64,000 bases of DNA from Desmodesmus armatus. Its lineage: Eukaryota; Chlorophyta; Chlorophyceae; Sphaeropleales; Scenedesmaceae. The notes beneath the pieces are model-generated. The model saw nothing but the letters and a program-made list of their open reading frames with translations, did no database searches and was not told where the DNA came from. This document shows, piece by piece, positions 41,149-53,600 of the stretch (position 1 is its first letter; each line of letters begins with the position of its first letter). The stretch covers positions 186,001 to 250,000 of the forward strand of contig VIIQ02000048.1 of NCBI GenBank assembly GCA_007449985.2, read 5' to 3'. Both the position numbers and the translations under genes were made by a program.

Positions 41149-41467
41149 TGAAATAATAATGATGAGCCAGGACCATGCTCCAAGGGGCAGCAATATTGGG
41201 GGGGAGGTTGTTACAAGTGGATACTTTCACCGCTGAGCGGTACTCTCCACACAGGATGAACTGGGAAGACACACCTGCAAGAAAAACCTGCAGCAAGACC
41301 GGCAAACAAGACCAGCCCCCAAAAAACACACACCACCAAGGGCAACTGCCACACACACCAGGTATAGGATCGTGCATTCATGACTCAGCCGCAAGCTGGT
41401 AGTCTCCACACACCGTGCACGCACATACATGGGTCAGTCTTTCAAACAATTTCAACACAGGCGAAAG

Positions 41468-44400
41468 TCAACACATCAAGCCAATCACTTGGTGTGCTAG
41501 CACGCAGAGCAGGACCCAGAACACAGCTACTACGAGTGCTCCTGCTGCCAATGCTAAGGTGTGGGAGTGCCGGGCCCCGAGCCTGAGCAACTGTGTAGAC
41601 AAGGGTGAGCTCATCGCACGGCGCAAGCAGGCTGGGTAGGGCATAACAGCAACATAGCCGTCTGGTTGCTGAATAGGGCGCACCCCAAACAGGTTGCCCT
41701 TACCCAGCAGGTGCCTTCTATATACGTACATAGCTGCCCTAGGGTCAGCGCTAGCAAGAACGACAGTCTGCCAGTGGGCCGCCTGGTAACGCAAGGCAGC
41801 CTGCATCACCGCTTCCTTGGTGATGTTGATGGCTTTGACGGAATCAACAGTCACCCCCGGTGTGCCTGAGCGCCACAGGTCCCCTTCCACAAAGCCAATA
41901 TCTTCCAACCCCTCCAACAAATGAAAAGTCCAGCAGTTGACGCACCCCCTCAACATCATGTCAATATCTGCTAACCACACCTGGTGGGCCAGCCTGTCGG
42001 GCTCCATGGCGGCCAGTTTGGCCCACCAGCTAGCTGCCAGAGACAGCCACCGACACGGTAGGGAGGCGCGGTGGGTGTCCCGCAACAGAACGTCGCGACT
42101 GGCGGTGCGATGTGCCCCATACAGTTCGCGTAAAAACAAGAAGTGGACGTCATCTGCTTCGCAGGCGGGGCCTGTGTAAGCGTCAGTCAACCATTTGCGG
42201 CACATGAACGGCCCCCAAATATGCGCCCCATATGAAAGGACCGGTTCCACCAGGATGTCAAACATGCGCAGGCGTAGATCACCCTGCGAAGACGCAGCAG
42301 ATGCAGCCAACCGAACAGTGCCTTGCGGCCCTTCGACGCAAGCTGACCGCTGGCTGTATCGAACCCCTTCGTCGCATGCAGCTGCAGCCCCAGGTATGTG
42401 CAACTGTCCTCGTATCTCAATGCTTGCCCCCTGTAGGTCAAGACATCCGCAGGGCAAGTAACACCCGGCCGCCGAAACACGACAACATGTGTTTTAGCCA
42501 GGTTGACTTCCATGTCAAACAACCGGCAGAAAAGGGACAAGCAGTCCAACAGCTGCTGTATGTGGTGGCAGGCCCAAGCCAACAGGTTAACGTCATCGGC
42601 ATACATCACGTCCGGGACGCGAAGGTTGCCGATGACGGGCCCGGCGCCAGGCACTCGTAGCAGGATTAATTCATGCAGTAAACCCATAAACAGCCCAAAT
42701 AAGAGCGGAGACAGTTCACTGCCCTGCCGGGTGCCACGGTGCGTCTGGAACGCCGGGCCCAGGCGGCCATTCACACACACACGTGCCAACACCCTGTCAT
42801 ACAGTGCAGTGACGGCCTCTAAGAATGGTCCATGCACCCCCAACTCCCTGCAGCGCGCTATCAACAGATCACGTCTAACGAGGTCGAAAGCCTTCTTGAA
42901 GTCAACGAATACAGCCCAAAGACGGGAACGCTGGGGGGAAGACCCCTGGCCTGTCCAGTGCACCTGCGAGATCAGGTGTTGCATTGTGAACAATGCATCC
43001 AAGCACCCATATTTGCCCCTGAACCCACACTGTGTCGGAGCACGAATACCCTCTCGCTCAACGATGCGGTCAAAGCGCCGATGCAGTATCCTATCCAGCA
43101 CACGCCCAAACACACTGCCAACCCCGATGGGGCGGTAGCAGTCTTTGTCAGATGGCGCTTGTGACGTCTGCGGCTTAGGGACAGGGGTGACCTTGCTGCA
43201 CACTAGTTCGTCACAGCCGCCGTCACTAGCTGAGGTCAATGCCTTGTGCATGACACTTGTCACACACTCCACAAAAGGGGGGCACCCATAGGACAGCTCG
43301 CCATCCTCTACTGCAGCCGTGTCTGCTGCCCCGCTGTCTGCGGCAGGTGCTTTCAGCAGTTCGCAAGTAAGGCCTTGCAAGTCAGGTGCCTTGCCAGTAG
43401 GCAGGGTGGCCAAGACTTGTCCAACCTCACTCACAGTAACCGGGTGGTTCAAATCCTCAAACAAGGCTGCATCCCGCCTACAAGCATCATACAAAGTTGC
43501 CCGTGTGTCCAGCTCCTCGGCGGTGAGGTGCTGTTCCACAGGCTGCGCTCCCATGATGCCATCAAAGTGGGCAGTCCATTCATGCACGTCTGTAACAGGA
43601 CAAGTCCCCCCCCCCCCCCGCCCCCCCTTCAGGACTTTCCAGAAATCCCTCTGGTGGTCACTGAAATATGTCTCTATCAGATCCTGCAGATACTTGTGCT
43701 CATACGTGTGTTTGGCATGCCTATTGACCTGCTTGTATGTGCGCCGGCATGCAATCATGGTGGTGTGCAGCCCCGCCACAACCAACGGATCCAACTGCTG
43801 CTGGGATGCACGCCACCAGGCCTGCCATGCAGCACGGAAGTTGTCGCGTGCTTGTGCACAATCTGGTGTGAACCAAGGCGCGTGCGAGCCAGGAGCTTGC
43901 GAGCCTCCATGTGATCGAAGGGTCTCCATGGCTGCAGCCCGAGTGACTGCCACCAGCCGTGTCACAGCATCCCCCCACGAGGTTGTGCCAGCATCTACTG
44001 CTGCTCGCAAGCTGGCCAGGTCAGCCTCTCGGCTGTGAAGGGCCTCTATATATTCCCTGCGTTGTTCCCCTAGGCCGTAGTGTTCTTGGGCAGCGGGCCC
44101 CAGTAGGGGCAGCTGCTTGCAAGGCCCGCTGCATATTGATGCATACTGACAATGCAGCATGATCCTTTGAAGCCAACTCCCCCGGCCTGTCCAAGACCTG
44201 GAAGGACCGCACTGAATCATACAACCCAGACGAGACAATGCCATAGTCCACAACACTACTACCAGTGTTCACAAAACAAGTACTGCGTCCCATCTCATCC
44301 CCTGGTGCCCGGCCATTCAGCATGACACACCCACAGGTATTAAGACCGAGCATAAGGCCCTCGGCATGATTGTCAACCTTTCTGTCCTGAGACTGCCGGG

Positions 44401-44676
44401 CTGCAGGCACAGTGCTGGTGACTGGCCAGCAACTGGCCCGGCATCCATGGGAACCCCTTGTACATCGTCAGTGAGTTCCCCGACCCGAATGTTCAGGTCT
44501 CCCATGCACAAGACATGCCGCCCGGCGTCAATTGCCTCGTGCATGCAGTCATACAAGGCCTGCAAGTACTGTGCCATGAGAAACAACGTGGCAGGGGCAA
44601 CACTGCCAGTGATGTGCAGACTGACAAGCAGTGCCAATGACTGCAGCAGCTGCGCTGAAATCACGTTGTGACTCAC
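41468..44676 (-). mobile_element. degenerate LINE (non-LTR retrotransposon) between the RING copies
   Basis: Reading along the minus strand, an AP-endonuclease-like segment comes first (44676-44317: VLCMGDLNIRVGEL). Its end is in another frame (44410-44021: SSVVDYGIVSSGL, SKDHAALSVCI). The reverse transcriptase (44256-42187) has YRPIGVGSVFGRVLDRIL, QCGFRGKYGCLDALF, FVDFKKAFDLVRRDLL, GTRQGSELSPLLFGLF and the catalytic box YADDVNLLAW. After another frame change near 42290 the C-terminal part runs from about 42290 to 41468. At least three frame changes mean this copy cannot make a complete polyprotein. The element ends were not defined. Domain order and YADD identify it as an APE-type LINE. Confidence 0.88.
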
Positions 44677-45428
44677 AGAGCATCTGCGCAGAACGTGTGC
44701 CCCATAGGCCTATGCCCGCTGGCACCAGGCCCCGATCTCTCAACTGCCAACTCTGCAGACATACAGTACACGAGGTTCTCATTCAACAAAACACAGCAGT
44801 CAACCCAATATTCACCCTTCTCCCCATCCTCAAGCGGCACACACTTGCAGCTCAGTGTGGCCGTGCTGAGTGTGAGCTCCTAAACTTCTTGGCCGCTCTC
44901 AGGCAGAGGGGGCCTCGCCCAGGCTGGTGCCCATTCTCGGGGTTGTCTTGTAGAATGCATCGATCATTTCAAAAACAAAACAACATTGGCAAGCTTTCAT
45001 GTTGTGTATCTTGCCGAGGCACCACGGGCGGTCAGAGCATCGAAATGACGTGTGACCATGTCATCTCACCTGCCAGGCTGGTCCTGTAACATCACTATGA
45101 ATGCGTCGTGTTTATTCGATCGACTGCAAAGACCTCCTTTTCTCGTTAAGCCTCTCAGAGGCCGTAGAACCTGCAAGTTCAGAGCACTCAACTTCAATTT
45201 GCCGCCATCAACCTTGGCTGGGCCGGCATCAAGTACACTACGTGCACAGACCAGTACCATACCATGGAGGTTAGTATATGTTTATGTTTGCGCGAAGCAT
45301 TGCCGTGCAAACATCACCACCACCGCTGCTACTGCTGTCCACTCACCATCAAAAGGTCCAACCCATCACCATCTTGCTGTTTCCTCCTCATGCTGCAGAG
45401 TATACACTACGTGTTTCAATCCATACTG

Positions 45429-47482
45429 ATGGACGCAGAAAAGCTAGACGTTTGTGCTGTGGTGTCCAGCAAAGACCAACCCAGCAGAAAGAAGCACAAC
45501 AGCGGCCAGAAGACGGCACAGCAGCTAAGTGGCCCTGCAGCAGCTCAACCCCACCTGGAGAAATCAACCAACTCGCAGAACGTCAAGATCATCCAGGCCA
45601 CCCCACCAGCTCCAGGATCAGCAAGCAGATATGTGCGTCTGTACGTGCTGCTGTCTGTTCTGTTTGCTGGCTTGCAGATGTATCAAATGATACAGGTGCC
45701 ATGCCAGCTGCTCAAGCAGCTCAAGCTTGTGCCAGGTTTTGTCACATTGACATGGATGCCAGGCTGGCTGGGTGTGCTCAGAATGGCTGTGGCTTACCTC
45801 AGAGTCATGTTGACTCTGGGTGAAGCTGCCAACCTGCGCACAGGTTTGTTGCTGTTGTACCCAGATCACCCCCATCAGGGCAGGAAGCAGCACCAAAAGA
45901 AGCTTGAACCAAGGTTCCCATGGATGTCACTTCCTGTTGGGCGTCACGTGGTGTGGGTGTTTCTGCTCTTTCTATCCTGGTTGTGTGATGGCGTTAGGCA
46001 GAGGCCATCCTTGACCTCCTTTGGAACCTGTGAACCCAGCACATTGAAAGTGGTTGCCAACGCATGTGTTGTGCTCACATTTGACTGCCTCGATTTCACG
46101 CTGCCAGTTGTATACACGAGCATATACACAAAGCTGCACAATGAGGTTCCAGACAGCTCTCAGATCCTGAGCATTGAGGCTGCAAGGTTGGGCACTTTCA
46201 TGATGCCTGTTGTGTCGTTTCCCTGGCAGTTGTGAGGCATGTCGGTGTCTGGCTCAAGGGTGCTGTCATCACCTGTCTGTGGTATTTCTCTCAAGCAAAG
46301 CAGAGGCTCCTAGTAACAGCCATGTGTGCCTGGCGCAACTGGGCAAGCATGCTGTGGGTCGCTGTGGCTGCCCTCCTCATCACCATGCCATTGCAGTCCG
46401 CTGTCTTTGCCGAATTCGATAGGGAGATGGCCTTTGTACTGCCTTTTGCAGCCATGTTCCTGGTGTACCCACACATCTGGGCCTACTGCCGGCACCACTT
46501 GGTGCAGAGGAGCTTGCCACGTGTGTGGGCATGGAGGGTGTGCAAGCTGCAGCACACTGTATTCCTTGGCATGCTGTACAACTGGTACAGGCTTACTGAG
46601 ACGGTCGTTGTCATGGGGATCATCTGCAGTGCAGACGCGGCTGGCTGTGTGAAACTCGAGGGACCACGTGTTGCTGCACACGTGGCGTTGTCGTGCATCT
46701 ATGCCGTCCTGCCAGCTGCTGTTAGTGCTGCAGCAGCATCACGGCCGGGGCCAGTGTGGGCCAAGATTAGCAAAGGTGCCGCCTTTCTGTCAGGGCTGCC
46801 AGGTGTTGTCATATCTCAGGTGCAGCTTATGTGCATATGCATGTTCAAGGCATGTGTGTGGGCTTTATGCGCAGCCAGCCAAGCAGTGCTTTGCCCGCTG
46901 TCTGGTGTGCTGCACGTTTGCCGTGCTTGTGGTGTCAGCCTGTCATTGTTGCTGGCTGGCTGCATAGCTGTTGTTGTGCATGCGCCTGCGCAGCTACTTT
47001 CTGCTGTGCTTGCTCTCATGTTTGGCGCACACACTGCATGCTGCTGCGCGGTTCAGTCACTGTTGCAGCGGCTGCGTTCAGCCTGTGCAGCTATCACCAT
47101 CCTGCCTGCAAGCACTTGGCGTGTCACGGCAGGGGCAGCAGCAAGCATCCAGGACGCAAGTTTGCCACAGTCCCAGCCTCCTGGTGCTGCTGTTCATAGT
47201 GAGCCACAGCAGGGTGTGCAGGACTCGGCGCCTGTCACACCGATGTGCAACAAGCAGCGGCAGCAGCAGCGGCAGAAGCGGGTTGACTCCTGCGTGTCTG
47301 ACTGTGTGGTGTGCCTGGATGCCCCCAGGAGTGTGGCGCTGTTCCCATGCAACCATGTTGTGCTGTGTGGTGCATGCTTTGTGGACCTGCAGAGGCAGGC
47401 TGAGCGTGCTGGGGGCCGCCCATGCTGTCCAGTATACAGGACAGAGGTGCAGCAGCATGCAGTGGGACTGATCTTAGCCTGA
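45429..47482 (+). pseudogene. RING membrane protein copy 2, frameshifted and missing a zinc ligand
   Basis: This is the paralogue of the gene at 39051-41036, aligned along nearly its whole length in the same orientation. The upstream frame stops at 46235 (PVVSFPWQL) and the rest continues in another frame from about 46232. Comparison with copy 1 shows one base missing at about 46215-46240. The RING is otherwise preserved (CVVC, FPCNHVVLCGAC), but the final ligand is lost: CCPVY instead of CCPVC. Two independent defects favour a pseudogene. A short intron or sequence error at the frame break cannot be excluded, and the downstream frame alone (416 residues) might still be translated. Confidence 0.75.
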
Positions 47483-48164
47483 TTGCACTGTTGCTGCCTG
47501 CCAGTGGTGTGCCACGCCATGATGGCGAGGTTGGTGTCAATCCGACTGACAGTTGAATCACCCTGTCGCCCTGTGGCATAATACTGTGTAATTGTTCTTG
47601 TTCGAAATTGTTCTTGCATGTGGTCAGAGTGACGCACTAGGAACGCTGGATGTCACGCTGCCGGGCTTGCTGTCAGGGATACTGTTAGGGTGAACCCTGA
47701 TTGAGCAGGGTTATGTACTATCATTGTACTATCAACACAACTGCTGCAGCACATGCTTGAGCCGCGCGAGGTGAGGGACGCGTGTCTGATGGCTCTCTTG
47801 TGGCTGCTCAGCACATCAGAGTGGCGTGGCAAGCTGGAATCACTGTAACAGACTGAAGAGCAGTGCGACCCTGGCTACAACAGCACGGCCCTGGCCACAA
47901 CAAATTAGTGGGCCACAGGAACAATGTGCTGGCCACACCGCATAGGCTGCCGCGGTAGCTGCACTGCATGTGCTCTGTCCTGCTTCCCTAGCACCTGGCT
48001 CCCAACAAACATCAACACAATCTGAGCCTGCATCTACAGTCGTAGGTTACACAGGACGAAGCCACAGCACCCACCCCAGCACACACACTCCCGCCCAGCC
48101 CACACACACTCGCAGCATCAGCACCAGCAGCAGGACAGCATCAGCAACAGCATCAGCGTCCGCT
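47483..48164. other. convergent 3' region, no gene seen
   Basis: This contains the 3' flanks of RING copy 2 (TGTAA at 47587-47591) and of uL6c (TTACA at 48047-48051, which is TGTAA on the minus strand). Nothing else is recognised. Confidence 0.5.
48047..48051 (-). terminator. TGTAA poly(A) signal of uL6c
   Basis: Minus-strand TGTAA lies about 115 bases past the stop codon of the ribosomal protein gene. Confidence 0.5.
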
Positions 48165-50299
48165 CTACTTCTTCTTGCCTCCTCCCTTGCCCTCCTTGAG
48201 CTTGATGACCTCCCCGCTGTAGCGGATGCCCTTGCCCTTGTAAGGCTCTGGGGGACGCTGCCGCCTGATTTCTGCGCAGTACAAGCCCAGCTGCACCTTG
48301 TCTGCACTGCTGATGATCAAGCTGGTGTTCTTCTCAACCTGCACATGGCAAACACAATGGTGAGTGACAGTCAAGGGCCAACATATTGCAACTGCTATTG
48401 GGTCACCAGCACCAAGCGAGCTACTGCACGCCTGCGCAGGACCCCACCTGCATATACGCTTACTACGCTTTGACCAAGTTGCAGCGCCAAAATGCTCATG
48501 CCGGCCACCCATTGCGAGCACACACAAGACAGGTGGTCACATACCATTTGCCAAAACCCCACGCTCAGTACCCACCTTGACCTGCACGCCCTCTGGGATA
48601 GCCAGGATACGTGGCTTGCTGTAGCCCACGTTGAGTGTGAGCTCCTTGCCGCTTGTGGAGGCCCTGTACCCTGTGCCCACCATCTCCATCTTCTTCTCAA
48701 AGCCAGCAGACACACCAACAACCATGTTGTCAGCAAGCGTCCTGCAGCAAGAGGCAGCACACGCAGGTGGTGGCAGTGGCAGTCAGCAGCAGCATAGCAT
48801 TGGCTGGAAAAGCTGCACGGGTGGGCGCAGAGCCTGATGTTTTGCACTTTCTGCTCTGCTGGCAACGACAGGTGCACTGTGCGCTGCTGACACGAGCAAC
48901 ATCTGGAAAGAGGGTGATTGGCACAGCTGAGCATCCACTGGAATGCTGCTCTGCATGGGTATACACCCCCGTGTTGAGGCTTGAGGAAAGTAGGCTGCTG
49001 GAGCTGCAGCAACTGTGCAAGTGCCATACCCAACTGCCATCCGGCCATGAACGCCACATGCGTGCATGGCATGGACGGCAGTTGGGTTTGGCACCTGCGC
49101 AGCTGCAGCAGCCCCTGCCATGCGCTTGCTGTGCCCCCCAGCTGTCTGCTAGTGCAGGCGGCCCTGCCCACATAAGCTGCCCCGTCTGCTCTCACTGCGG
49201 TGCCAACTTGGCCACCCATGATGCAACAGCAGCGGGGTGCCATCAGCCCTGATGCTGTCTGGCTGTGCTGTTCTGCGCTCCATATCACGGCAAGCCTGTG
49301 TACCCTTGCCTCCGACCACTGCTGTTTCCAGCTGCTGCTGTTGCTGGTGTTGACGCTAGCTGCTGAACTGGCGCATCTGCAGTGTGCTGGCTGTGGCAGC
49401 TGGGTCTCACCGTGAGAGGCCGTGCATTGCTGCTGCCCGCTTGGTCTCCTCTGCGCGGCGGACAATGATCTTGCCCTCCTCCTGCACACACAAAAAAAGT
49501 ACACGCATACATACTTGCTGGCATGAATGTTGATGTGGCTGCAGCGTTGCCTGGGCTATGACTGGGCAGCTGCTGTGTACATGTACAGAGCTGAGCCCTG
49601 CGGCCATGGTTGTGCCAGGGAAGGGTACTGCTACACAACAGCTGCAACTACCACTGCTGCACACAGTGGTGCTCTGCTTAACATGCTGCATGCTCTGTTG
49701 CAAGCTTGACGGAAGCAGGTGCACTGCTGCACACAACGACCTGCTGCAGGCGCACACATGGCATCAGTAAGAGCTTGCTCTGCTGTTCATAGCTGATACA
49801 GTGTCCAGACCAGCTCCCAACTAAACTTACGAAGCAGGTGCACTGCTGCTGCTGCTGGCACTGCTGCCACCGCTGCTGCAACTGCAAAATGCATGCCACT
49901 GACTGGATGGCACCTGTAGCTGCACATACATGTAGCTGACAACCATTTCCAACTTTTCCCCTGCACCCACCTCCTTCAGAGTGACCTCTGGCACGAACGT
50001 CCATGCGAGCTCACCCTTGGGGCCCTGCAGCACCACAAGCAAGCAGTTCACCACCCATGCCCCCACTATCATCCGGAAAGCTCCCTTTAACTGGCACCAA
50101 GTAATTGCGATACAATTAAGCGCGCGTGGTGCTGCTTCCGGCTTCTGCGGCCGTCCAGTCCATCACTCGCCTTGACGCTCAGCGACTGCCCTTGCAACTT
50201 GATAGTGACGCCCTTAGGGACTGTAATTGCCTTCATGCCAATACGGGACTCCTTAGCCTGGACATTGACTGTCCTGGCTCTGCTGAATGTGGCCTGCAT
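48165..50299 (-). CDS. plastid ribosomal protein L6 (uL6c), nucleus-encoded
   Basis: Five exons (50171-50299, 49971-50024, 49411-49481, 48576-48741, 48165-48338) join in phase to give 197 residues, close to bacterial L6 (about 177) plus a targeting peptide. uL6 binds 23S rRNA in the large subunit near the factor-binding site. Conserved text includes [60 protein letters not shown] and the L6 signature [16 protein letters not shown]. The bacterial-type sequence and the N-terminal [17 protein letters not shown] leader indicate a plastid protein. A longer in-frame N-terminus upstream to 50446 is possible. Intron 1 appears to use a GC donor (AAG|GCGAGT). The gene is divergent from RAD51C. Confidence 0.93.
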
Positions 50300-50645
50300 C
50301 GTGCAACCAGCTGCGTAGCACGCCCTGCAAGCTCCACTACACAACTTAGTGCCCCTTGCAACAACGAAATTACAAGCTAACTGGCCATCTGCCGGCTTCC
50401 GGCGCAGCTTGTGAATTTCTCTGTTGTTAGTGTGACAGTGTCTCACTTTCTTTCAAAAGGCCCAAACACTCTTGTAAGCTCGAATGCTGTTCGTTGAATG
50501 GAGCAGCCGACACGCACCCGACATCACCCATTCGCCATTACAACTGGCCTAGATCACCTGCCCCACTTGCTCTCCTGCTCCATTCCCTGGAGCTCTTTTC
50601 AACCAACACGCCAACCCCGTCTGATACCTAATAATAAAATTCAAA
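50300..50645. promoter_or_regulatory. shared 5' region of divergent uL6c and RAD51C
   Basis: About 350 bp separate the two start codons, so both promoters and leaders must fit here. An AT-rich patch (AATAATAAAATTCAAA) sits just before the RAD51C ATG. Confidence 0.45.
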
Positions 50646-53600
50646 ATGCCCACCCAGCCAACGCAGAGTGTGGTAGCCCTGCCACTGGCACCCTCAGTCA
50701 GGCGTGCGCTGCTGTGTGCTGGCCTGTCGTCTGTGATGGACGTGCGAGGGCTGAGTGAGGCTCAGCTTATGCAAGGTGGGCGCTGTATACCATGGGTACC
50801 TGCTGAGGTGTGCCACTGCACAGCCAAGGCAGCAGCTGTGGCAGGCCATTGCCCAGCTAGCGTCAAACACAGGTCAAACAGCCAGAAAGAAGCCTATACA
50901 TGCACCCCCAGCACCTGCCAGCAAGCGCACGCACACCATATCAAAGAGGTCCCAGCTGGTCATCATGATGGCTTTGCTCAGTTGCAAACATGTGAGCAAC
51001 TGCTGCTGTTTATGTGTTGTGCTGCAGTCACCGGGCTGCCCCAAGACCTTGCTGCAGAGGTGTTGAGGCTCACGCTGGGCCAGCCTGCACCCGGCTGGAG
51101 GCTGCTGGGTAAGCTGCCGTATATAGCTGGTGTACTTCAGTGTCTGACCAGCAGCTGGCAACGTTGCTTTGACCCAGGCAGGGCCCCTGCCCCTCGCATG
51201 GGAACACAGTAATGCACACAGCGCACTGCTCATGCAGTGCTTTGAACCCCACATCCATGGCGAGATGCAACCTGCCAGTGGTTGGCGAGTAATGAGTCCC
51301 TCATGAACGCCTGAACCCCACTATGCCCACAGCTAGGCAGCAGTATGCTCTTCTGCACCAGCCACGCCTCAACACACTCAGGAGTCCTGCAACTCACTGT
51401 GCTCGACTGCTGCCCCTGCTCAGGTGCAACCACTGCAGCAGAGCTGTTGGCAAAGCAGTCAGGCAGCAATGGCAGCAGCAGCGGCAGCAGCAGTAAGCCC
51501 CGTGGCATCTCCACAGGCTCTGCTGGCTTGGATGCCTTGTTGGGCGGCTCAGGCGTGGCGTGCGGCACGGTGACAGAGTTCTGTGAGTTGACACGCTAGC
51601 ATCTTCTGTCCCTGCACTACAATCCACCAAGTTGCAGGAGCTCTACATTGTGCATGGTACACACTGTAGAACGAAAATGGAAATGGATAGTCCGGAGTGC
51701 AGTTTGACTGCCTAGCCTTACTGTCATGGCACCTGCCCATCAATCATATCAGGGGTTGGGCTGGCAACTCACAGACAGCACTCGGCACAACATTGGGTTG
51801 ATCAAGCATCACAGGTAATCAGCAAGGGTAGCCCACAAGCCGGTATGCAACTTTTTGCTGTGCAGATGGTGTGCCTGGAGTTGGCAAGACACAAGTAGGG
51901 TGAGTGATCGTCCAACAACAAAAATACAGCATTGCACAGCTTGTGGGTGCTGGTTGCAGGTCCCTGACATGGGGTCTAGCATTGCAGTATCAATGTTGAC
52001 CACAGGGCTGGCCAATCGGACTTGTTGGGGACTTGTGGGAATTGAACCCACGGCCTCTCCCACCCTAAGGGAGAACCATACCACTAGACCAAAGTCCCTG
52101 ATTATGAGACGGAGCAGGGTCAGCTCACATCAGCAGTGAGGGCTAGTGACTGAGCTCCGCTGACCCCGGGCTTGCAGCTTGTGTGCCACAGGTGGTTGGG
52201 CTGTCTTGAGTAGGATTGGTGGCGCCTTGAGTTACAAGGGCGGGACATGGATTGGGTCCCGGGGCTTGCATCGGGTTGGCTGGGTCCTTGAGGCCTCTTT
52301 GGAACGAACACTGACTGACTGACTTGCATCGGGGCGGCTGGGTCCTTGAGGCCTCTTTGTAAAGACACTGACTGACTGACTGCAGTGCATTGGGTCAGTT
52401 GGGCCTCTCGAGGCCTCTTTGTAGCGAAGACTGACTGACTGACTGACCGCCCCCAAACTGAATGAATGGCCCCGCCCGGGCTGTCCTGAGTAGGTTAGTG
52501 GTGCCTTCTGCTCTAGCTGTCAAGCCAATGGGGCATGGACTTGGGTACCAGGTACCTTCACTGGCGCAGTGCTGCACGTGTATTCGGGGGCTCTGAAAGG
52601 GTTTTTTGTTCACCTGGGGCCGGGCGACCCAAGTCCCTGCCCCTTTGGTTTGACTTTTACGAGGCTGCACTGGGCCCCACAGCAGCAGAAGTGCAGTGAA
52701 CACTTGTGCCTGGTTTTGATGGTCTGTTGCAGCACTCGTTCTGTTTCAACATGCTGTAGGTCGTGTCTAGGCGCTTCACCTGGGCAAAGCCCCGGCGGAG
52801 GACCAGTGCAGAGTTGCTTGCCCCAAGCTGCTAGGGGGCTATGCCTGGGCGGAGCACTGTAAAGTGGATCAGACCATTGCCGGCGCCTGATGTAGGATTC
52901 GCAGTTCCGCACTCCTGCAGCAGCAGCAGCTGGCACCTGTGTCGCAGCTGATCAACAACAATAATATGCTTGTCTGCTTCTCCCGACATACTTGGGACTT
53001 GTTGGCAGCACGGGTGTTTTGGCTAGATGTAGGCAGCAAAACTGTGATGCGTGCCCTGTTTTGCGATAGAGTCAGCGACACATTCAGATGACCAGTCACC
53101 TTCAGAACCAGGGCCATCACTGATGGTCCCAGACAGTTGTTATATGTGTCATTTTAGGTATGGGGACTTACGGGAATCGAACCCGTGGCCTCTCCCACCC
53201 AAAGGGAGAATCATACCACTAGACCAAAGTCCCAGATCTGATAGGAGAAACAGGCAGGCCTGGGGCTAAGAGTGGAGCTCTGCACTTCCTTCTGGTTTGG
53301 TTTGAGCGCCACGAACACTGACTGACTGAGTCCCATTGTGGTCCAATCCGGTGGTGGCGCAGAGGGAGCAGTGGGACTGGTATGGACAGCAGCGGCAAGT
53401 GATGGTGGGGTTGGAGTTTGTGGTGCCTGACTTGTTGGGCCTCACCCAGCTGCAATGTGCAGGGCAGGCGCTGCATTGGTTGCAGCTGGTTGAGGCTATC
53501 TGTTCCATTCCTGACCTGGGGGCAAGGGAGGAGGCATACAGGATGCATGTGTGGGACCCTGTGTTGCAGCATCGCTCTAGGTATGCTAACATGGTGGTGG

